Shown here: piece by piece, positions 33,662 through 41,993 of the stretch
How the letters are laid out: the number at the start of each line of letters is the position of its first letter
Position numbering within the stretch: position 1 is the first letter of the stretch
Source: Phycisphaerales bacterium
GTDB taxonomy: Bacteria; Planctomycetota; Phycisphaerae; Phycisphaerales; UBA1924
Length of the DNA stretch: 64,000 nucleotides
Direction: 5' to 3'
Assembly (NCBI GenBank): GCA_016699835.1
Contig: CP064987.1
Location: forward strand, 1,054,001-1,118,000
Notes under the pieces: generated by a model
What the model saw: the letters and a program-made list of their open reading frames with translations, nothing else
The model's database searches: none
Told to the model about the DNA's origin: nothing
Made by a program: the position numbers and the translations under genes

Positions 33662-34099
33662 CTACCCCTTCGGCACATAGGTCGCCCCCGCCAGCACATC
33701 GAAACTCACCAGTTGCCCCGCCTCGAACTTCTCCGCGACCTGCCTCGGGTCCGTCGGCGTGCAGTGGATCACCGTCCCCGCATCCACCACCACCGCCCCG
33801 CCTTCAACGCGAACCACGACACCTTGCACGCGACGAGGCCGCCCCGCCACAGGCTCCACGAACCGTCCGCCCGTCTGCACGACATCGATCCGCCTCGCCT
33901 GCGCGTGGATCGTTCCGATGAGGCGCCCGCCCTTGGCCGCGCGGATCTCACCCTTGGGCACCAGGTGCAACTGGTAACTCGTGTTCGGCACGCCAAAGAC
34001 CAACAGCGCCGGCCGCCCCGACACCGACGAGGTCATCCCCTCGTACACCCCGCGTGCAAGCCCGGCATCAATCTTCGTCGTCGGTGAAGGCGTGATCAT
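33662..34099 (-). CDS. Hypothetical protein
   Basis: 145 residues, no family recognised. It reads as a compact beta-rich protein (RPALLVFGVPNTSYQLHLVP, GRLIGTIHAQARRIDVVQTG, VQGVVVRVEGGAVVVDAGTV) with the pattern of an OB-fold or nucleic-acid-binding barrel, which is a guess. There is no signal peptide or membrane segment. It lies 6 bp downstream of the SRAP gene on the same strand, so it may share its transcript. The stop lies 2 bp beyond the ATGCCGA repeat. Confidence 0.6.
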   Translation of the reverse strand: MITPSPTTKIDAGLARGVYEGMTSSVSGRPALLVFGVPNTSYQLHLVPKGEIRAAKGGRLIGTIHAQARRIDVVQTGGRFVEPVAGRPRRVQGVVVRVEGGAVVVDAGTVIHCTPTDPRQVAEKFEAGQLVSFDVLAGATYVPKG

Positions 34100-34105
34100 G
34101 GCCGA

Positions 34106-34879
34106 TCAGAATAGGAACCCCGATCGCGCCCCATCCACGCCCTCATCCTTCCCACCCTTCTCAGGCTCACCCCCACGCTCGGGCACGCACGCGATCAACT
34201 CCCGCGAATCGTTCCGCGGGTTGTTCACAAGCGACCGAACACCATGCCCCACAAGGACCCCCTCCGGCGCGGGTCGTATCAGGCTTTGTGCCGCCTCCAC
34301 AGGCCCGCCCACCCACGTCCACGCGTCTCGCGCCTCGAGGATCACCGGCATGCGATCGTGCATCCGAGACATGAACCCGTTCGCCGACGTCGTCACGATC
34401 GAGAACGTCGGCAACGCCCCGTCAACCATCGACTCGTGCGCCGCTTCCCACACCCCCGCGGCAAGCAGCGGCCTCGAGTCCGCACGCGTGAGATACCACG
34501 GCCGCTTCCGCCCGCCCTCGATCCCCGAACGCTCCCACTCATAGAACCCGCTCATCGGGACGATGCCACGCCGCCGCGCAAACGCCCCGCGATACGCCGG
34601 CTTCTCCGCGATCGTCTCCCCGCGAGCGTTGATCATCCGCGAGCCAATCGACGAGTCCTTCGCCCACGCCGGCACCAGCCCCCACCGCGCCAGCACGCAC
34701 GCGATCTCGCCGCCGGCATCCCCGGCACACAGCAGCATCGAACGCTGCGTCGGCGCCACGTTGAAACTCGAGCCGATCCCGCCCGCGAACGGCGACAGCG
34801 TCACCCCGTCGGGGAGAAACACCCGCATCAGTTCATGGAGGTCCGCCCACGAGAAATCCCGTGTGAATCGCCCGCACAT
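34106..34879 (-). CDS. SRAP/HMCES-family protein (YedK-like)
   Basis: 257 residues. It begins MCGRFT, where Cys2 becomes the N-terminal nucleophile after Met removal. Other family residues are NVAPTQ, INARGETIAEKPAYR, SGFYEW with the conserved Glu, and MHDRMPVIL with the conserved His. These proteins form a thiazolidine crosslink with abasic sites in single-stranded DNA and shield them during replication. Its closeness to ssb fits this role, but may be chance. The C-terminal ~30 residues are a polar Gly/Glu/Lys tail. Confidence 0.92.
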   Translation of the reverse strand: MCGRFTRDFSWADLHELMRVFLPDGVTLSPFAGGIGSSFNVAPTQRSMLLCAGDAGGEIACVLARWGLVPAWAKDSSIGSRMINARGETIAEKPAYRGAFARRRGIVPMSGFYEWERSGIEGGRKRPWYLTRADSRPLLAAGVWEAAHESMVDGALPTFSIVTTSANGFMSRMHDRMPVILEARDAWTWVGGPVEAAQSLIRPAPEGVLVGHGVRSLVNNPRNDSRELIACVPERGGEPEKGGKDEGVDGARSGFLF

Positions 34880-34912
34880 GCCGAACTCTACGTGTTCCGC
34901 ACCAACTGCGCC

Positions 34913-35731
34913 TCAGGCCGCGTCGCTGCTCTGGTCGGGCGTCCACGCCTTCGTCCCCGCCACGCCGTCCCGCGTCACGAAGAAGAAGTCCGCGCAGATC
35001 GGATAGGGCAGGCGCCGATAGTCGTGCTCGACGCGCCCGTGCAGCCGCTTGAGGAACGGATCGGGCCCCGACGACATCGCGACGAACATGTCCCGCGCCG
35101 GCGTCGCCACGTAAAAGTCACCGCCGAGTTGCGGCGCGAGCCGATCGTGCAACCCACTCAACAGCAGGCGGGCCGCGTCGTACCCGTCGTGCTGCGACAG
35201 GATCGCCGCCCGCCCCCCCTCCTTGCTCTCCACCAGTTGCACCTCGAGATCCGGCGCGTAGTCGTCCAGATTCTTCCGCGCGATCTCCTCCATCTCGTCC
35301 ACATCCAACTTCCAGCGCACCATCTGCTCGGTCGTGATGCTCACCGTCATGTTCGGGAGGTCCGTCACAAAGACAACCACCGTGTCATTGACAAATGGCA
35401 CGTGGGCCACCTGCTCGCGCGACAGGTGCTCAAAGATCGACTCGGGCTGGATCCGGGGCATGATCCGGTGACGCGCAAAGTCCAGCGTCATCGCGTTCGC
35501 CTGTACCGAGTCGCTCGCGAATAATTGCTCGATGTAGTGCGACACGATCTCCGTCCCGCGCCCCGGCTCGTGGTTCACCATCCGGAAGAGGTTCTCAAGG
35601 TCCAGGCGACGCCCGTTCACCAGGAGTTCGCGAGGGCCCACCAGGTCGATCGAGTACCCGGGTTGACGCTCGCGCAGCATCGTCGCGACCTGTTCGGCAA
35701 AGGCTTCCGGCTCGTGAGGCATGAGACCCAT
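34913..35731 (-). CDS. DUF1444-like protein
   Basis: 272 residues, cytoplasmic. Features that recall DUF1444 (YtpQ of Bacillus) are LLVNGRRLDLENLFRMV, RHRIMPRIQPESIFEH and VPFVNDTVVVFVTDLPNMTV, followed by KNLDDYAPDLEVQLVE. The function of the family is unknown. No catalytic signature is visible. It is 33 bp upstream of the SRAP gene on the same strand and may head that small operon. I am fairly sure it is a real gene and less sure of the family. Confidence 0.65.
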   Translation of the reverse strand: MGLMPHEPEAFAEQVATMLRERQPGYSIDLVGPRELLVNGRRLDLENLFRMVNHEPGRGTEIVSHYIEQLFASDSVQANAMTLDFARHRIMPRIQPESIFEHLSREQVAHVPFVNDTVVVFVTDLPNMTVSITTEQMVRWKLDVDEMEEIARKNLDDYAPDLEVQLVESKEGGRAAILSQHDGYDAARLLLSGLHDRLAPQLGGDFYVATPARDMFVAMSSGPDPFLKRLHGRVEHDYRRLPYPICADFFFVTRDGVAGTKAWTPDQSSDAA

Positions 35732-36190
35732 CCGCGCTCTCCCCCGCTGTCGTCCGTGGGCCTCTCACCACAGAAGCGGGGCCGCTCCACGCGTACCCAC
35801 CACGCCCCTCCGGCGGTGCCGTGGGCCAACCATCGACCGATGCGACCCCGATCTGAACCTCCCGTTCGGGTTCTCGAGTCAGACCGCCTGTGATTCCGGT
35901 CCAAACGGTCCGAGACGCGCCGACTCACACCTCGAACAGACGAAAGCCGCATCGGCGTCACCGCCTATAATCACCGCTCGACCCAGACTACACCCACCTT
36001 CCCCGGGCACTTTCTGCCGCTTCGATCGACGACCCCACCTGAACCATCGCCCACCAAAGCCTCTACCCGACCACACAACCCTCCGGACACGCCCTACCCC
36101 AGCGTGATATCCTCCAACCAAGGATCGTCCGGAAAGATACCGAACGTACCTTCAAGCACCGGCTCAACGAGCCCTCTTCGGAGAATCACT
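35732..36190 (+). promoter_or_regulatory. Gene-free region upstream of acpP with a -10-like TATAAT
   Basis: 459 bp without a convincing gene. It contains a perfect TATAAT at 35966-35971 on the plus strand, but no good -35 at the right distance. From there to acpP is a C-rich leader of about 220 nt with few Gs. It probably holds the acpP-fabF promoter and possibly that of the divergent gene at 35731. Confidence 0.4.
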
Positions 36191-36439
36191 GTGACCGAAC
36201 AGGAAATCGAATCCAAGGTCATCGAGATCGTCGCCCAGCAACTCGGGCACGACAAGGCCAAAATCAGCCGGACCATGAGCTTCACCGAAGATCTGAACGC
36301 CGACAGCCTCGATCAGGTCGAACTCGTCATGGAACTCGAGGAAGCCTTCGAGACCGACATCCCCGACGAGCAGGCCGAGAAGATCAAAACCGTCGGCGAC
36401 GCGGTGGACTTCATCAAGACCCAGCACGGGGTCGAATAA
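36191..36439 (+). CDS. acpP: Acyl carrier protein
   Basis: 82 residues from GTG 36191, preceded by GGAGA. The typical ACP site DLNADSLDQVELVMELEE is complete; Ser39 receives the phosphopantetheine arm. The protein is acidic, as expected. The longer frame starting at 36104 adds a non-conserved N-terminus and is rejected. It carries growing acyl chains in type II fatty acid synthesis. fabF follows by 76 bp, a common pairing. Confidence 0.95.
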   Translation: MTEQEIESKVIEIVAQQLGHDKAKISRTMSFTEDLNADSLDQVELVMELEEAFETDIPDEQAEKIKTVGDAVDFIKTQHGVE

Positions 36440-36515
36440 CCCGTCTCCACGGGCCCGCCGCCCGACCCCTGTTGACGGGCGAGTCCAACCACCTCCCCTC
36501 GGAGCCGCACGCGCC

Positions 36516-37802
36516 GTGAGCCTCAACCCAGCCCAACCCAACGAGCGCCGGGTCGTCATCACGGGCATGGGCGCCATCACCAACCTCGGGCTCAACGCCA
36601 GGGACACCTGGGCGGGCATGCGCGAGGGCCGATCCGGCATCACCACCCTCGAAGGCGACGACTTCACCAAGTACAAGAACTGGACCGTCTCCGTCGCCGG
36701 GCAGGTCAAGGACTGGGATCCCACCCCCCTCATCGACGTCCGCGAGCAGCGCCGCATGGACCGCTTCTCGCAACTGGGCGTCTGCGCCGCCCACGAGGCC
36801 ATCCAGCACTCGGGGATCGACTTCGCCAAGGAAGACCCCGAACGCTGCGGCGTCGTCATCGGCGCCGGAATCGGCGGCATCAAGACCATCGAGGATGGCG
36901 TCATCACGCTCTCCGCCAAAGGTCCAGACCGCATCAGCCCCTTCACCGTCCCGCGCCTCATGGCCAACGCCGCCGCGGGCAACATCTCCATCCGCTTCAA
37001 TCTCCAAGGACCCGCCTCCACCCACGCCACGGCCTGCGCGAGTTCGGGGCACGCGATCAGCGACGCCGTCGTCGCCCTGCAACGCGGCTGGGCCGATGTC
37101 ATGCTCGCCGGCGGCGCCGAGGCCGCCTGCACGCCCCTCTGCATCGGCGCGTTCATGGTGATGAAGGCCCTGAGCACCAACAAGGACGCCTCGGGCGCCA
37201 GCCGTCCCTTCGACAAGAACCGCGACGGCTTCGTCCTCGCCGAAGGCTCGGCCCTCTATGTCCTCGAGACCCTCGAGCACGCCAAGGCCCGCGGCGCGAA
37301 CATCCTCGCCGAGATCGTCGGCTGCGGCAACAGCAACGACGCCGGGCACATCACCGCGCCCGACGAGCAAGGCCGCGGCGCCGCCCGCTCCATGAAACTC
37401 GCGCTCATGGACGCCCGCCTGAACACGGGCCAGATCGACTACATCAATGCCCACGGCACATCCACACCCCTGGGCGACAAGGCCGAGGTCGCCGCCGTCC
37501 TCTCCACCTTCAAGGACCACGCCCGCAAATCCGCCGGCGGCAAACTCCTCATGAGTTCCACCAAATCCATGCACGGGCACGGCCTTGGAGCCTCTGGAGC
37601 CATCGAGACTGTCGCCTGCATCCACGCCGTTCGCGACGGCGTCATCGCCCCCACCATCAACCTCCACGAGCCGGACGAGGGCTTCGACATCGACCTCGTC
37701 CCCCTCCACGCCCGCGAGCGGCGCATCAAGTACGCCATGAACAACACCTTCGGCTTCGGCGGGCACAACGTCACACTCATCATCGCCCGCTTCGAGGGCT
37801 GA
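36516..37802 (+). CDS. fabF: Beta-ketoacyl-ACP synthase II
   Basis: 428 residues from GTG 36516. The condensing-enzyme triad is present: Cys174 in TACASS, His313 in NAHGTSTPLGD and His355 in TKSMHGHGLGASG, with the conserved Lys350. The C-terminus has NNTFGFGGHNVTL. It condenses malonyl-ACP with acyl-ACP to elongate fatty acids. The paired acpP supplies the carrier. A GGCACAGGCG-type hairpin follows the stop and separates it from the convergent dnaB. Confidence 0.96.
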   Translation: MSLNPAQPNERRVVITGMGAITNLGLNARDTWAGMREGRSGITTLEGDDFTKYKNWTVSVAGQVKDWDPTPLIDVREQRRMDRFSQLGVCAAHEAIQHSGIDFAKEDPERCGVVIGAGIGGIKTIEDGVITLSAKGPDRISPFTVPRLMANAAAGNISIRFNLQGPASTHATACASSGHAISDAVVALQRGWADVMLAGGAEAACTPLCIGAFMVMKALSTNKDASGASRPFDKNRDGFVLAEGSALYVLETLEHAKARGANILAEIVGCGNSNDAGHITAPDEQGRGAARSMKLALMDARLNTGQIDYINAHGTSTPLGDKAEVAAVLSTFKDHARKSAGGKLLMSSTKSMHGHGLGASGAIETVACIHAVRDGVIAPTINLHEPDEGFDIDLVPLHARERRIKYAMNNTFGFGGHNVTLIIARFEG

Positions 37803-37827
37803 GCAGACTCTCCAAAACTCACGACAC

Positions 37828-37883
37828 ACAATATCTCGTGGCACAGGCGTCCCGCCTGTGTCTACTACTTCTACTTCTTCTCG
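37828..37883. repeat. Palindromic repeat GGCACAGGCG-TCC-CGCCTGTG with pyrimidine tail
   Basis: Stem ACAGGCG/CGCCTGT with loop TCC at 37842-37858 or so, followed by a pyrimidine tail (TCTACTACTTCTACTTC). It sits between the convergent fabF and dnaB genes. A tail of nearly the same sequence, inverted, flanks the other hairpin family at 58639-58662. Confidence 0.82.
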
Positions 37884-37886
37884 CCG

Positions 37887-39629
37887 CTACGTCGGCAACC
37901 CAAGGTCGTCGCCGCCCATCTCGTCGTCCGCGTCCGGCCCGCCACCATCGCGGAACCCCGACACAGGCCCCGTCTTCTTCCCAGGCGAGAACGCCACGCT
38001 CCCAGGCTCGAACGGCGAGCCGAAACTCTGCGCCGCCTGACTCGGCGACGAGTATCCCGAGGCCTGCCCGCTCGGTCTCGCCTCCATCATCGATCCCCCA
38101 CCAATCGAGCCGCCCATCCCGCCGCCGCCGAACGAGTGCGGCTCCATCGCCGTCGCGTCGTAGTTCATGAACCGCGTCCGCCGGTTGTCCCACTTGAGTT
38201 CCACGATCCCCGTCGGCCCGTTACGCTGCTTCGCGATGATCAACTCCGCCATCCCCACCTTCGTCGGGTTCTCGATCGCCCAGTCCTGGTTCTGGACGTG
38301 GTAATACTCCTCGCGGTGAAGCAGGATGATCACGTCGGCGTCCTGCTCGATCGACCCCGACTCGCGAAGGTCGCTCATGCGCGGGCGATTCCCCTCGCGC
38401 TGCTCGCTGGCGCGGTTCAACTGCGAGAGGCAGATCACCGGCACGTTCAACTCGCGCGCCAGCGCCTTCACACCGCGCGAGATCGCCGACACTTCGACCT
38501 GCCGGCTCTCGCGCGCCGCCCCCGGCGCCGTCATCAACTGGAGATAGTCGATCATGATGACCTTCACGCCGTGCTGCGCCACCATTCGCCGCGCCCGCGC
38601 GCGCAGCGACAGCACCGTGAGGTTCGGCGTGTCGTCGATGTACACCGGCGCGTTCTTGAGATCGTCCGCCGCCTCCAGCAGCCGCCGGAAGTCGTCATCG
38701 GGAATCCGATGCCCGCCGCGCAGCATCTGCGACGAGACCCCAGACCGCGCGCTCAGCATGCGCTGCACGAGCGCGTTCTTCCCCATTTCCAGGCTGAATA
38801 TCGCCGTCGGCACGCTCCGGGTCGCCGCCGCCCCGGGGACGGGCACGCCCCCGATGGAAATCTGCTCCGCCATGTTCAGCGCCAGCGCCGTCTTCCCCAT
38901 CGACGGCCGCGCCGCGACGATGATCAACTCGCCCGGCTGCAACCCCGCGAGCAGTTTGTCCAACTCGTGGTAACTCGTCTTGATCCCCTGCCCGCCCGTC
39001 CCGTCGAAGTCCGCCGCCTCGATCCGCTGCATCTCCGCGTCGAGCAACTCCGACAAACTCTGCGGGTCCGCCGATTCCTGCTCCTGCGCGATGTCGAAGA
39101 CCATGGTCTCGGCCTTGTCGAGCACCTCCTTCGCCCCCTCGGGACCAAGATCCCCCGAGTGATACGCGTCGTACAGGATCTGCCCCGCCGCGTCGATCAA
39201 CCGACGCAACTTCGCTTTCTCCGCCACGATCCGCGCATAGTGCTTCGCGTTCGCCGCGCTCGGAACGGCCTCGGCCAACTCCCGCAGATAATCATCCCCC
39301 CCGATCAACTCCAACTGGTTCTTGCTCCGCAGCGTGTCCTGCAGCATCACCAGGTCGCCGTCGCTCCGCGCGTCGTACACCTCCACCAGCGCCCGGAAGA
39401 TGTGCCCGTGCGCCTCGGTGTAGAAGTCTTCGCCACTCTTGATGTGCGACAAGACGTCCGCGATCATCCGCGGGTCGAGGATCATCGAGCCCAGCAGCGA
39501 CATCTCCGCCTCGACGCTTCGAGGCGGATCCTTCTCAAACAGTCGCTGCGCCGAAACCCCCGGCCCCGCCCCGCCGCGCCCTCGTCCACGACCATCCCTG
39601 TTGAAACGGCTCTCGCCCACTGCGTCCAT
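37887..39629 (-). CDS. dnaB: Replicative DNA helicase
   Basis: 580 residues from ATG 39629, preceded by GGAGG. The N-terminal domain has PPRSVEAEMSLLGSMILDP. The RecA-like motor has Walker A ARPSMGKTAL (Lys246), SLEMGKNALVQRML, VIMIDYLQLM (Walker B) and LSQLNRASEQR. It is the hexameric helicase that unwinds the fork. After the core there is an extra C-terminal tail of about 80 residues rich in Gly, Ser and Pro, ending in the acidic DDEMGGDDLGLPT. No intein is present. The stop is 26 bp from the hairpin repeat. Confidence 0.96.
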   Translation of the reverse strand: MDAVGESRFNRDGRGRGRGGAGPGVSAQRLFEKDPPRSVEAEMSLLGSMILDPRMIADVLSHIKSGEDFYTEAHGHIFRALVEVYDARSDGDLVMLQDTLRSKNQLELIGGDDYLRELAEAVPSAANAKHYARIVAEKAKLRRLIDAAGQILYDAYHSGDLGPEGAKEVLDKAETMVFDIAQEQESADPQSLSELLDAEMQRIEAADFDGTGGQGIKTSYHELDKLLAGLQPGELIIVAARPSMGKTALALNMAEQISIGGVPVPGAAATRSVPTAIFSLEMGKNALVQRMLSARSGVSSQMLRGGHRIPDDDFRRLLEAADDLKNAPVYIDDTPNLTVLSLRARARRMVAQHGVKVIMIDYLQLMTAPGAARESRQVEVSAISRGVKALARELNVPVICLSQLNRASEQREGNRPRMSDLRESGSIEQDADVIILLHREEYYHVQNQDWAIENPTKVGMAELIIAKQRNGPTGIVELKWDNRRTRFMNYDATAMEPHSFGGGGMGGSIGGGSMMEARPSGQASGYSSPSQAAQSFGSPFEPGSVAFSPGKKTGPVSGFRDGGGPDADDEMGGDDLGLPT

Positions 39630-39738
39630 GCGGCCCTCCAGATGTGGTTGTAGGCGCTTCCCGCCCTCGCACACCCGACAACTTCCCCACACCCCGTCCT
39701 AGGCTTTCCTAAGGGCATTCCACTCCATCTCCTTCACC

Positions 39739-39780
39739 CCCTCGTGGCGCGGGCTCTCGCCTGTGTCTACTCCTACTTCC
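39739..39780. repeat. Degenerate GGCACAGGCG-type repeat with TCTACTCC tail
   Basis: Reads CCCTCGTGGCGCGGGCTCTC then GCCTGTGTCTACTCCTAC. It keeps the CTCGTGGC start and GCCTGTGTCTACT end of the 37828 repeat but has a damaged left arm. It is between the divergent dnaB and pdxH genes. Confidence 0.6.
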
Positions 39781-39834
39781 GCAACTCTCCTCGATGCCCT
39801 TTGGGACATTGTTTCTCTCCCCAAGGAGCCGCCC

Positions 39835-40563
39835 ATGAACCCCTCCAATCCCGCCATTCCAGTCCCCGAGGCCCTCCTCGAACACCTCCGATCCCACCAT
39901 CCTCTACCGGCGCCGCTGCCGACCGCCCCATTCGCTCTCTTCAAGTCCTGGCTCGACGCCGCCGAACGCCACCGCCACACGCCCAACCCCAACGCCATGT
40001 GCGTCGCAACCGTCGATCCCGACGGCACGCCCTCGGCCCGCATCCTCCTCTGTCGCGGTGTCGACATCGCCCAAGGCAGCATCACCTTCTTCACCAACTA
40101 CACCAGCGACAAAGCCGCCGCCCTCGAGGCTTACCCAAACGCGTGCGTCAACTTCCACTTCGACCACGCCGAGCAACAGGTCCGCATCAAGGGCCCAATC
40201 ATCAAGGCCTCGCCCCAGGCCTCCGACGAGTACTTCAACGCACGCCCATGGGAGAGCCGCCTCAGCGCCTGGATGAGCCACCAGAGTCAGCCCCTCGCCA
40301 GCCGCGAGGAACTCTTCGCGCGCGTCCCGGGCATCCTCCAGAAACTCAACCTCGCCCCGGACGAGATCCTCTCCAAGGGCAACGACGCCCCCATCCCGCG
40401 CCCACCACACTGGGGCGGATACCACCTCATCGCCTCCAGCGTCGAACTCTGGCTCGGCGGCCCGGGACGCCTCCACGACCGTGCCCGCTGGACACGATCC
40501 GTCACCCTCCACGCCTCCACGCCCAGAACCGGCCCCTGGAGCGTCACACGGCTCAATCCGTGA
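39835..40563 (+). CDS. pdxH: Pyridoxamine 5'-phosphate oxidase
   Basis: 242 residues from ATG 39835, preceded by AAGGAG. The split-barrel FMN-binding fold shows NAMCVATVDPDGTPSARILL, ITFFTNYTSDKAAALEAYP, EQQVRIKGPI and PPHWGGYHLIASSVELWLGG, and ends in a Arg-Leu-Asn-Pro close to the usual RLxP. It makes pyridoxal 5'-phosphate from pyridoxamine or pyridoxine phosphate, the cofactor used by threonine synthase elsewhere in the window. It stands alone, divergent from dnaB. Confidence 0.93.
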   Translation: MNPSNPAIPVPEALLEHLRSHHPLPAPLPTAPFALFKSWLDAAERHRHTPNPNAMCVATVDPDGTPSARILLCRGVDIAQGSITFFTNYTSDKAAALEAYPNACVNFHFDHAEQQVRIKGPIIKASPQASDEYFNARPWESRLSAWMSHQSQPLASREELFARVPGILQKLNLAPDEILSKGNDAPIPRPPHWGGYHLIASSVELWLGGPGRLHDRARWTRSVTLHASTPRTGPWSVTRLNP

Positions 40564-40733
40564 CGCCACGTCTCGCATTCGACGCCACCAGCAGCGACTG
40601 GATCATCCGATAACCCGCACGGAAGACCCAGATTCCAACCCACACTCAGGGGAGGTCCGCGCCATGCCGATGACCTCGTGGTGGTGGTGATTTCCATCAC
40701 CCAGTCCATCGCGCCCAATCCCCAACTCACACG

Positions 40734-41993
40734 ATGCCTCCCAAAGCCGACTCCACGACCGCCACCCTCCCCGCGCCCATCGCGTCCTCGCTCATGGACC
40801 GGCTCGCGACGCTCTCGATCCCCACGCCCGATCCCGTGGCGTTCCGGATCCTCGAACTGGGGTCCAACCCCGACGCCGGCATCCGTGAATACGCCGCCGT
40901 CCTCCGCTCCGATCCTGCCTGCGTCGCGCGCCTCCTTCGCCTCGCCAACTCCGCCTTCTGCGCCCAGCGTACCTCGGTCACCACGATCGAGCGCGCGTGC
41001 ATGCTCCTGGGTGTCGGCCGCGTTCGCGCGGTCGCCCTGGGCATCCACCTCTCAAGGGCCGCCCAAGGCAGCACCGCCGATTCCTTCACGCGCCAGGTCT
41101 GGGGCGAGTCGCTCTTCCGTGCCTGCCTCGCCTCCTCGCTCGCCAAACTCTCCAACCCGACCTATCAGGGCGAGGCCTTCGTCATCGGTCTCCTCCTCGA
41201 CGTCGGCGTCACGCTCCTCACCCGACTCTACCCGGGCCTCTACCCCACGCGTGAGTCGCGCGATCTTTCCCCAGCCGTCCGTGCCGCGTGGGAACGCGAG
41301 CACCTGGGCGTCTCCCACGCCGATGTCGCCGCCGCCCTCACGCTGATGTGGAAACTCCCCGATCTGCTCGCGTTCCCCATCGCTCACCACCACCAGGTCC
41401 CGCGAGATCTCACGCGCCCCGAGCCGGTCCATCGCCTCCACCGTCTCGCCTACGCCGTTGGCATCGTGGAACTCGCGGCCTCACCCGCGCGCACCAGGCC
41501 CGACACGCTCCCCAGCGTCGCCTCTCCCACGCGTCACGCCATCGCTGAACGCCTCCTCACCATCGACCACCACCAGTCCGAGGCCGCTCTCGCCGCCGCC
41601 CGCGCCGAGTACGCCCTTCTCGCCGACACCTTCACCGACATCGCGCAGCCGATCGACATCGCCGACGCCATGCTCGAGCGCATGCAAACGTTGCTCACAA
41701 CCACGGTCGACCAACTCCTCCTCGAGACCATGGGCCCAGGCCCCAACGAGCCCCTCGCCCAACTCACTCTGGGCGGGCACCGCATCGAGATCCAACGCGA
41801 GAACACCGGCAAACTCACCGCCTTCCTCTATGACTCCAAAGGCCAGAGGCTCGTCGGCCACTCCTTCTTTCCTTCCGACGAGTCCGCCTCGACGATCGCC
41901 GGCGCGCTGGGACTCTCGATCGCCCCCAACGACGACCTCGAGCCGCTCAACCGTCTCCTCGATCAGGCTTCGACCTCCACGCGTCCGTCCTAG
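40734..41993 (+). CDS. HDOD-domain protein
   Basis: 419 residues. Residues ~20-225 form a HDOD domain: LRSDPACVARLLRLANSAFC, TIERACMLLGVGRVRAVALG, AFVIGLLLDVGVTLL, WEREHLGVSHADVAAALTLM and AHHHQ. HDOD proteins are non-catalytic relatives of HD hydrolases and usually act in signalling, often with chemotaxis or c-di-GMP proteins. The C-terminal ~190 residues have a predicted helix (SEAALAAARAEYALLADTFT) and an unrecognised small domain. Its stop overlaps the convergent fusion gene by 4 bp (41990-41993). Confidence 0.85.
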   Translation: MPPKADSTTATLPAPIASSLMDRLATLSIPTPDPVAFRILELGSNPDAGIREYAAVLRSDPACVARLLRLANSAFCAQRTSVTTIERACMLLGVGRVRAVALGIHLSRAAQGSTADSFTRQVWGESLFRACLASSLAKLSNPTYQGEAFVIGLLLDVGVTLLTRLYPGLYPTRESRDLSPAVRAAWEREHLGVSHADVAAALTLMWKLPDLLAFPIAHHHQVPRDLTRPEPVHRLHRLAYAVGIVELAASPARTRPDTLPSVASPTRHAIAERLLTIDHHQSEAALAAARAEYALLADTFTDIAQPIDIADAMLERMQTLLTTTVDQLLLETMGPGPNEPLAQLTLGGHRIEIQRENTGKLTAFLYDSKGQRLVGHSFFPSDESASTIAGALGLSIAPNDDLEPLNRLLDQASTSTRPS